DNA of 45,200 nt from assembly GCA_002401295.1 (NCBI GenBank), contig NVSR01000114.1, positions 1 to 45,200 of the forward strand. Reading direction: 5' to 3'. Of this stretch, positions 38,901 to 45,200 are shown piece by piece (the first letter of the stretch is position 1; every line of letters begins with the position of its first letter). The position numbers were made by a program, and so were the translations under genes. The DNA comes from SAR324 cluster bacterium (lineage in GTDB: Bacteria; SAR324; XYD2-FULL-50-16). The notes beneath the pieces are model-generated. The model had not been told where the DNA came from. It worked only from the letters and a program-made list of their open reading frames with translations, and ran no database searches.

Positions 38901-41900
38901 ACGCAGCAATGGACTGACAGCTCCCAGACAGCAGTCACAAGAAATGGTAATCAAAAAAGCCGCAGCAGATGCAGGCATCAATTTGTCAGATCTGCAATAT
39001 GTGGAAACTCATGGTACTGGTACGCTTTTAGGAGATCCGATTGAAGCAGCAGCTCTAGGAGCAGTCCTAAAGCCAGGTAGAGTCATAGGAGAAAAATGTC
39101 ATTTGGGCTCAGTAAAAACAAATATCGGACACTTGGAAGAAGCTGCTGGCATTGCAGGACTAATTAAACTGGCTCTTTCATTCAAGTATCAGTTGATTCC
39201 CAAAAACTTACATTTTACGACACCCAATCCTTATATCGATTTTGATTTGCTGGGCCTCAGTGTCCAAGAAAAGCTGGAACCCTGGCCTCAAACAGAACAG
39301 CCCCCTTTGGCAGGAATTAGTTCTTTCGGGATTGGTGGTAGTTTAGCTCATCTAATTTTACAAGCCCCGGAAAAGAAACAAGAACGCTTAATCGTCAGTC
39401 AAACGGATAGTGCCTATCTGCTCCCTCTTTCAGCAAGGAACCAAGGTGCTTTGCTGAATTTAGTAAAATCCTATCATTCCTTCTTCCAAGAACGGGATGT
39501 TACTCCGGATCTACTCTATCAGGCTGGTCGGACTACGAGCTTACAGAGGAGTCATCATGATGAACGCGTATGTTTCTGTGTTCAAAACCGACAGGATTTA
39601 CTCAGCCAGCTAGAGGAATATCTGGCAGGAGAGGAAAGAGGGAATTTGAGTACAGGCCATCGAACTCCTGGTAAAAAGAGAAAAATTGTATTTGTCTTTC
39701 CGGGACATGGCCCCCAATGGATTGGGATGGGGCAAGAGCTTTATCAAAAAGAACCTGTTTTTCGAGAAGCATTGGAACAATGTGATAGGGGTATTCAACA
39801 ATACACAGGTTGGTCCTTAAAAGAAAAGTTGTTTGCACAGGCTGATGAAGCAACTTTTGAGAATATTAGTATCATGCAGCCGGCAATCTTTGCTATTCAG
39901 GTTGCGTTGAGCAAATTATGGAATCATTGGGGGATCCGGGCGGATGCTGTTGTAGGGCATAGTATGGGGGAAATTGCCGCAGCTCATATAGCCGATATCA
40001 TTAGCCTTGACGATGCAATTCGAGTGATTTGCAAACGCAGTGAACTCCTGCATCGCATTCATGGAGAAGGAGCGATGGCAATAGTAGAGCTCCCTGAAGC
40101 TGAGAGCAAACAATGGTTATCCGGCTATGAAAAGCTTGTTTCTATTGCAGCGGTAAACAGTCCACGTTCTACCGTACTTTCCGGTCAAATTACAGCGATT
40201 GATGAAATTATCGGTAAATTAGAGCAGCATGGAGTATTTGCTCGTAAAATCAATGTAGATGTTGCTTCCCATAGCCCTCAAGTAGAGCCGCTTTGTCAGG
40301 AATTACAGGATTTCTTAAGTGAGCTCAAAACAAAAGTGGGAACAGTCCCATTCTTTTCTACTGTTCGAGGAAAGGAAATTAAGGGAACACAATTGCAGCA
40401 GAAATATTGGATGGAAAACCTACGCCATCCTGTACTCTTTTCCACGGCAATTACTCAACTGTTGGATGAACAGTATGATACTTTCCTGGAGATCAGTCCT
40501 CACCGGTTGCAATTAGCCAATATTGCTGAGCATCAACCTTTAACTTCACAACCATTAGCTTTAATTCCATCAATTCTTCGTGACCGTGGTGAGTTCTCAT
40601 CTATGAGGGAGGCCTTAGGGAGCTTTTATTGTTTGGGTGCGACTGTGCGATGGGAGCAAATCTACAGTGTCCAGGGCAGTCCGCTTCCGCTTCCTACTTA
40701 TCCTTGGCAGGGGAAAAGCTATCGCCTCAAATCGCTTGATTGGGAGAGAACGAACAAAGTAATAGAAGAAGCATCGTCGCCACTTGGAGGTTTACCGGGA
40801 ACTTATTTACGGCCCCATAAAGGTGATTGTGGATTAAGGTGGGAGTTGGAGCTCAGTGTGGAGCGTTTCCCTTTCTTAGAAGATCACCAAGTTCAAGGTA
40901 ATGTGGTTATTCCCGCGACCTTTTATTTGGCCATGATCCGCGCCATGATACAACAAGTTTATGGTAAGCAGAATTTTGAACTTCATGACTTCGAGATTCA
41001 GGCAGGATTATTTTTATCCGCTGAAGCAGGAGTAAGAATTGTACAATTGGTTTTGGAACCCGGACAAGGAGAGCAAGCTTCGATTCGTATTATTAGCCTT
41101 GACCTGGAGAGTCCACCTTACCAACCCACATGGCAAGTTCATGTTTCGGGGACGTTAGTACTGGAAAACATAAAGGAAGCAACAAAGCTGGATTTGGCGG
41201 ATGACTTTTTAACGAAGTTCCAGCAAACCTCACAAGTCTTGCTGGGGGCAGATCATTACCAAAAAATGTCTCATGTTAGCATTGATTACGGACCTTCATT
41301 TCAAGGAATTCAGGAAATATATTTGAGAGAAGGTGAAGCCCTAGCGAAGCTTAAGAAGCCAGCCATACCAAGGGGTCAGGTCGAACAAGCACTGGATACA
41401 GTTTTGTTGGATTCCTGTTTGCAACCGGGAATGTATCTCTTTACTTCTTCTAGTGAAAACTTGAGATCTTATTTGCCCACCCGAATAGGTCGGATCTGTT
41501 TTTATCGATCTTTAGAGATGGAAGAAGAATATTACACGAAATTGAAAGTAGCTGATTATGAAAGTGGAAGTGATCGAGTTTGCTTTGACTCCTTTGCTTT
41601 TGATAAACATGGCCGGATGATCTTTGAAATCAAAAAAATGGAAGCTACTTTGTTGGAAGAGACGAAGTTATCTCAAAGTGAAACCAAAGTAGTTGCCCCA
41701 TTTTTTCATCAGCAATGGATTTCTCAAGAATTGCCCCGCTTAAAAAACGAAACAACTTCAGGGGAAAACGAGGAAGGCAGGTGGCTAATCTTTGGGAACT
41801 TTGAGGAAGAAAGCAGTTGTTTGAAATTTCTCAGAGAAACGGAGATAGACTGTTGGTTTTTGAGAATCCCTACTAATTCGGATCAGGAGATCGAACTTAA

Positions 41901-44625
41901 TCGAATCCTCCAAGAGGAAGTACAAGAAAAGCAAAACTATCAGAAAATTTTTGTATTTGCCGGAGCACCGGAAAAAAATTCTGATAAAATCCGGGCAGAG
42001 GAAATTCAAAAACGAGAACAATCTCTGTGTCAATTCATTGTAGGATTAGTTGGGAGGATGGCTAAAGTAGGTTGGAGGACTCCACCAACTCTATATTTGA
42101 TTACCCAAGGTAGCCAGTTTACCACCTCGTCTATTGATACGCCTCTATCAGTGGGTTCTTCCCTATGGGGCTTGGGGATGGTTTTGATGCAGGAACATCC
42201 TGAATTTCCTACAAAGTTAGTTGATTTATCTCCAACTCCCTCTTTGACTGAATTAGAAAAGCTGATTCAAGAAGTGAAGCTGGAGAGTCTGGAAAGCCGG
42301 GTTCTCTTACGTCAGCAAGAGCGTTATGTTGCTCGTCTGCAAGCAGGATTACCTACTGTAGATAAGGAAAAATCTCACTTTACAGCACATGCGGATAGAC
42401 ATTCCTTTGCTTTAGCTCTACCGGAATTTGGGCAGTTGGATCACTTATATTGGCAGGAGTCTCCGCGGTGTGAGCCGGAATATGGTGAGGTTGAAATAAA
42501 GGTTTCAGCCTGTGGCCTGAACTTCATGGATGTAATGACGGTTCTTGGTATCAATCCTAGTTTTACCAACCCCGAGTCCATAGTTTTAGGGGGAGAGGTT
42601 GCTGGAGAAATTCTGCGTATAGGACCTGGCGTCGAGAATCTTCAGGTAGGGGATCAAGTCCTTGCCGTGACATCTCAAGGTTATCGTACTCATGCTCTGG
42701 TGGATCATCATTATGTAGCCAGAAAGCCGAGTCAGATTTCCTTGATAGAGGCCGCGACCTTACCTCTGGCTTTTATGACGGCTTATTACGCACTGGTTGT
42801 GCAAGGGAGGATTCAAAAAGGGGAAAAAGTGCTAATTCATGCGGCGAGTGGTGGTGTCGGATTAGCGGCGGTCCAAATTGCCCGTTTTTATGAGGCAGAG
42901 ATCTTCGTCACCGCAGGCAAGGAGTTTAAACGAGAATACTTGCGCTCTTTAGGGCTAACTCATGTCATGGACTCTCGCACTCTGGATTTTGCGGATGAGG
43001 TTCAGCAGCAGACCCAGGGGCTAGGGGTTGATATCGTTTTGAATTGTCTTGCGGGAAAGGCAATCCAAAAAAGTCTGGATGTACTGGCTCATGGAGGGCG
43101 TTTCTTGGAGATTGGGAAGCGTGATATTTATGAGAACCTTCAAATGGGGTTGTTTCCCTTCCAAAATAATCTCTCTTATTTTGCCATCGATTTGATCAAA
43201 ATTCTGGAAAAACAACCGGATTATTTTGCGACACTGCTTCAAGAAGTGTTACAGGCAATGGAGCAGAACCATTTCAAGCCATTGCCAGTGAAAGTATTTC
43301 CGGCATCTCAGGTAGTTGATGCCTTCCACCATATGGCACAGGCAGAACATATTGGTAAGATAGGGGTCCTTCTTGATCGACAAGAAGTACGGGTAGCACC
43401 GATTAATCCAGGGAAGCCACTCTTTGATGATCAGGCAAGTTACCTAATTACAGGCGGTTTAGGAGGGATCGGATTAGCCTTAACTCGATGGATGAGTGAA
43501 CAAGGTGCAGGAACGTTGGTGTTGATGGGACGGAGCAGTCCTTCACTAGAGGTTCGGGGAGAGTTGGAGCAGTTAAAACAAGATGGAGCAAAGATTGAAA
43601 TTTTTCAGGGGGATGTAGGTAGAATAGAAGACTTACAGCAGGTGATTCATCAGATTGATGCAAAGCTGCCCCCCTTAAAAGGAATCTTTCATGCGGCAGG
43701 ACTTTTAGATGATGCGATGTTAATCAACTTGGAACCTGCACAATTCGAAAAGGTATTGAACCCAAAAATCAAAGGAAGTTGGCACCTGCATCAACTAACG
43801 GAGAAGCATTCATTAGACTACTTTGTGACCTTTTCAACTGTAGCCTCACTGCTCGGTTCACCGGGGCAGGGGAATTATGCGGCAGGTAATGCCTTTCTGG
43901 ACAGCTTAATGGGATATCGTCTTGCGAAAGGGTTACCGGCAATCAATGTCAATTGGGGCCCTTGGAGAGAGGTTGGACTAGCAGCTGCTGATACTAAACG
44001 AGCTGATCGACTTGCTTACCGGGGATTGGATAGTATTTTACCTGATCAGGGCTTGGCTGCTTTGAGAGAACTGTTGGAGCAGAAGATTCCTCAATCTTTG
44101 GTGTTAACTTTTGATTTGATACAATGGCAACAGTATTATCCCAAAGCCGCTCACTGGCCCTTCTTCCAGTTTTTAGAGCAACAGGATAAGGGGGTAGAGC
44201 AAAATAGTAATTTTCGGGAAAGATTATTACTGGAAGATATCAAAGACCAGTCCCCCATGCTACAAGCGCATTTGGCGGAGCAAATTGGCAAGGTATTGCG
44301 AAAACCCCCCGCTGAGATTGAGAATGGTCAGCACTTAGGTAGCTTGGGTTTGGATTCATTGATGAGTTTGGAATTACGCAATCGTCTTGAAAATAGTCTC
44401 AGTATTCGGCTTACTGCAGGAGTAATCTGGAGTCATCCAACTCTTGCCAAGTTGACCGTGCATTTGAGCAAAAAAATTGGCATCTTTTCAGAACAGGAGG
44501 TTCCAGCAACTGTAGGCGATTCTAAAATAGAGCCGGAAGGGGAAGATTCTTTATTGGAATTATTAGAGATGGTTGATGATATTTCCTTAGATGACCTAGA
44601 TCAATTAGCGCTTGATGAACCTTAG
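35983..44625 (+). CDS. Single-module reducing type I polyketide synthase: FAAL-ACP-KS-AT-DH-ER-KR-ACP
   Basis: FAAL (~35983-37740: YTSGSTSMPKGVIISH, FLQKPLRWLEAVSRYQVHHTNGPNFAFELC); ACP1 Ser at 37921 (GLGSVK); KS (~38095-39390: IDSACSSSL Cys codon 38605, VETHGTGTLLGDPIEA, GSVKTNIGHLEEAAG); AT (~39680-40560: GHSMGE Ser codon 39961); DH (HQVQGNVVIP at 40885, LLDSCLQ); ER (~42440-43390: LIHAASGGVGLAAVQIA); KR (~43437-43990: ITGGLGGIGLAL, LDD, GNYAAGNAF); ACP2 Ser at 44356 (GLDSLM). Confidence 0.97.
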   Translation: MQPAKITTISQCKSFVDVLQFYAVKHPSDVAITFLVGDLIEQSCITYSELDRRAVVIATSLLKQAEPGDRILLLFPQGIEFITAFFGCLYAGMIAIPVPLPQKKHSLSRVQTVATNCQAQLILTQSSSQSKLLGLLHGQKHLAELPCLSVNEFIEEPIDDWVPHVTDVNSPAYLQYTSGSTSMPKGVIISHHNMIHNIGQALVAWELPKAYKSVCWTPLTHDLGLINGLLMALFNAGSCYLMDPATFLQKPLRWLEAVSRYQVHHTNGPNFAFELCLQRITEEQSDQIDLSHLKVFVNGGEPVQLSTMERFQEKFRYCGLRLGVLSACYGMAEATLTVSTGMLSQSYQAYNESFPQVEDFCHTLSPGKESEKQIFYSNGVLLPGMELKIVDPKTLEEVPGRNLGEIWLSSPSIARGYWEDEQATEETFQAYLKGRVEGPFLRTGDLGFLHQSELFIAGRIKDIIILQGQNHYPQDIEYTADSAHSALRRSCSAAFLLHEDAGEQVGMILEVGRKALNQIRKEIKKSGVSLLSQDIFQQIRRKVMDHHGLEPAAMVLIKPGTVLKTTSGKIQRSRNGQAFLNGEFEPVDTYSKVKQSASIRNQSVDQKKLPEKTAVQQWLINWVSLQTGLEDAEINEQTQFAHFGLGSVKLVLMAGDLEENFGISLSPTISYEHPNINQLSTYLSQQSGVKTKSSMQLGHKQKDAEPIAIVGLSCRFPGAVNSQEFWQILKAGKDCITKVPVDRWLAERYLDQDPSVPGKMTMDWGGFIDKADTFDAEFFGINDREAEQMDPQQRILLELTWEALEDAGILPEQLACSQTGVFIGIGSQDYSAWQSHQPELLDGYSGTGSRLCIAANRISYNFDFRGPSIAIDSACSSSLVAVHTACKSIQNGESSAAVAGGASLIWSPFSTITMSKAGALSPDGRCKAFDARANGYVRAEGAGLVILKSLSQAEQDGDFIYGLILGSATQQDGRSNGLTAPRQQSQEMVIKKAAADAGINLSDLQYVETHGTGTLLGDPIEAAALGAVLKPGRVIGEKCHLGSVKTNIGHLEEAAGIAGLIKLALSFKYQLIPKNLHFTTPNPYIDFDLLGLSVQEKLEPWPQTEQPPLAGISSFGIGGSLAHLILQAPEKKQERLIVSQTDSAYLLPLSARNQGALLNLVKSYHSFFQERDVTPDLLYQAGRTTSLQRSHHDERVCFCVQNRQDLLSQLEEYLAGEERGNLSTGHRTPGKKRKIVFVFPGHGPQWIGMGQELYQKEPVFREALEQCDRGIQQYTGWSLKEKLFAQADEATFENISIMQPAIFAIQVALSKLWNHWGIRADAVVGHSMGEIAAAHIADIISLDDAIRVICKRSELLHRIHGEGAMAIVELPEAESKQWLSGYEKLVSIAAVNSPRSTVLSGQITAIDEIIGKLEQHGVFARKINVDVASHSPQVEPLCQELQDFLSELKTKVGTVPFFSTVRGKEIKGTQLQQKYWMENLRHPVLFSTAITQLLDEQYDTFLEISPHRLQLANIAEHQPLTSQPLALIPSILRDRGEFSSMREALGSFYCLGATVRWEQIYSVQGSPLPLPTYPWQGKSYRLKSLDWERTNKVIEEASSPLGGLPGTYLRPHKGDCGLRWELELSVERFPFLEDHQVQGNVVIPATFYLAMIRAMIQQVYGKQNFELHDFEIQAGLFLSAEAGVRIVQLVLEPGQGEQASIRIISLDLESPPYQPTWQVHVSGTLVLENIKEATKLDLADDFLTKFQQTSQVLLGADHYQKMSHVSIDYGPSFQGIQEIYLREGEALAKLKKPAIPRGQVEQALDTVLLDSCLQPGMYLFTSSSENLRSYLPTRIGRICFYRSLEMEEEYYTKLKVADYESGSDRVCFDSFAFDKHGRMIFEIKKMEATLLEETKLSQSETKVVAPFFHQQWISQELPRLKNETTSGENEEGRWLIFGNFEEESSCLKFLRETEIDCWFLRIPTNSDQEIELNRILQEEVQEKQNYQKIFVFAGAPEKNSDKIRAEEIQKREQSLCQFIVGLVGRMAKVGWRTPPTLYLITQGSQFTTSSIDTPLSVGSSLWGLGMVLMQEHPEFPTKLVDLSPTPSLTELEKLIQEVKLESLESRVLLRQQERYVARLQAGLPTVDKEKSHFTAHADRHSFALALPEFGQLDHLYWQESPRCEPEYGEVEIKVSACGLNFMDVMTVLGINPSFTNPESIVLGGEVAGEILRIGPGVENLQVGDQVLAVTSQGYRTHALVDHHYVARKPSQISLIEAATLPLAFMTAYYALVVQGRIQKGEKVLIHAASGGVGLAAVQIARFYEAEIFVTAGKEFKREYLRSLGLTHVMDSRTLDFADEVQQQTQGLGVDIVLNCLAGKAIQKSLDVLAHGGRFLEIGKRDIYENLQMGLFPFQNNLSYFAIDLIKILEKQPDYFATLLQEVLQAMEQNHFKPLPVKVFPASQVVDAFHHMAQAEHIGKIGVLLDRQEVRVAPINPGKPLFDDQASYLITGGLGGIGLALTRWMSEQGAGTLVLMGRSSPSLEVRGELEQLKQDGAKIEIFQGDVGRIEDLQQVIHQIDAKLPPLKGIFHAAGLLDDAMLINLEPAQFEKVLNPKIKGSWHLHQLTEKHSLDYFVTFSTVASLLGSPGQGNYAAGNAFLDSLMGYRLAKGLPAINVNWGPWREVGLAAADTKRADRLAYRGLDSILPDQGLAALRELLEQKIPQSLVLTFDLIQWQQYYPKAAHWPFFQFLEQQDKGVEQNSNFRERLLLEDIKDQSPMLQAHLAEQIGKVLRKPPAEIENGQHLGSLGLDSLMSLELRNRLENSLSIRLTAGVIWSHPTLAKLTVHLSKKIGIFSEQEVPATVGDSKIEPEGEDSLLELLEMVDDISLDDLDQLALDEP

Positions 44626-44650
44626 AAAGTTGGAGCAAAATATTTTCAAC

Positions 44651-44683
44651 AAAAACGCGTGGCAGGTTGATTGACTTGCCACG
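44651..44683 (-). terminator. Intrinsic terminator downstream of the CheA-like gene
   Basis: On the minus strand CGTGGCAAGTCAATCAACCTGCCACG forms an ~11-bp stem (two G-U pairs) followed by GCGTTTTTG. Confidence 0.7.
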
Positions 44684-44725
44684 GGCAGTGAGTATTGTAT
44701 TGCTTGTGAATGCTAACCTCGTAGC

Positions 44726-45200
44726 CTAGCAAGCATTGGGAATAGTCAGGATGAAGCAGCTGCCCTCATCCAGTTTGGTTTGAATGTGGATATCTCCATT
44801 GAGCTTTTCCAATGCGACTTTCACCGCATCCATACCCACTCCCCGGCCTGAGACATCCGAAACTTCCTCTTTGGTGGAAAATCCGGGGGCAAAAATTAGC
44901 TTGATGATCTCTTCTTCGGAAGCGGAATTTGCCCATTCTTCCGTTATGATTTCTTTATCTAGGGCAATTTTTTTAATACGTTCCGCATCAATGCCACCGC
45001 CATCATCCTCTACTTCAATCACGATTTGCCCACTTTCGTGGTAGGCTCTCAGATAAATGTTACCTTGCCTGCTTTTCCCGTTGGTCTGCCTCAGGTCTGT
45101 GCTTTCAATGCCATGATCGATTGAGTTGCGGACCAAGTGAGTTAGCGGTGCCGTAAAGTTTTCCAGCAGAGTACGATCCAGCTTAATCTCACTGCCTTCC
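44726..45200 (-). CDS. CheA-type histidine kinase, C-terminal ATPase part (5' end beyond the window)
   Basis: Minus-strand frame reads through to the edge: EGSEIKLDRTLLENFTAPLTHLVRNSIDHGIE...VEDDGGGIDAERI...GFSTKEEVSDVSGRGVGMDAVK...GSCFILTIPNAC*. Confidence 0.9.
   Translation of the reverse strand, partial: EGSEIKLDRTLLENFTAPLTHLVRNSIDHGIESTDLRQTNGKSRQGNIYLRAYHESGQIVIEVEDDGGGIDAERIKKIALDKEIITEEWANSASEEEIIKLIFAPGFSTKEEVSDVSGRGVGMDAVKVALEKLNGDIHIQTKLDEGSCFILTIPNAC

Noticed and set aside
1-45200. tRNA/rRNA genes, CRISPR arrays, transposases, prophage or toxin-antitoxin genes
   Set aside because: No recognisable sequence seen on either strand; tRNAscan-SE, Infernal and ISfinder searches would be decisive.

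Overview
This 45.2 kb window comes from a Gram-negative bacterium (an lpxC gene is present); the lineage cannot be assigned from sequence alone. Positions 1-30 kb look mostly like a compact chromosomal backbone. The minus-strand run holds recJ (truncated by the window edge), a HEAT/TPR-like zinc-ribbon protein, an RluA-type pseudouridine synthase, an outer-membrane protein, a pentapeptide-repeat protein, a response-regulator/histidine-kinase hybrid, and a MoxR-DUF58-BatD-like-VWA (Bat-type) cluster. It is followed by lexA, a ferredoxin, a SPOR-like protein, an AI-2E/PerM-family permease, argH, a TerB-like protein, lpxC, hemL, a porin-like protein, an MBL-fold hydrolase, a MEMO1-family protein, a cNMP-binding protein and an orphan FliL-like protein. 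From 27.8 to 30.8 kb there is a SiaA/SiaC/SiaB-type partner-switching module with no adjacent SiaD cyclase. Divergent from it, 31.2-44.6 kb is the most interesting part: a compact, apparently uncharacterised lipid/polyketide locus. It encodes an acyl-CoA ligase, a stand-alone ACP, a putative acyltransferase, a patatin-like lipase and a 2880-aa FAAL-ACP-KS-AT-DH-ER-KR-ACP megasynthase with no thioesterase. The window ends in a CheA-type kinase that stops right after its ATPase domain, without a CheW-like domain. Several perfect inverted repeats lie in intergenic regions, including a 13-bp-arm palindrome before the ACP gene and candidate operators between the Sia module and the lipid locus. A candidate LexA box lies in the lexA promoter. 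No rRNA, tRNA, CRISPR array or insertion sequence was recognised by eye.
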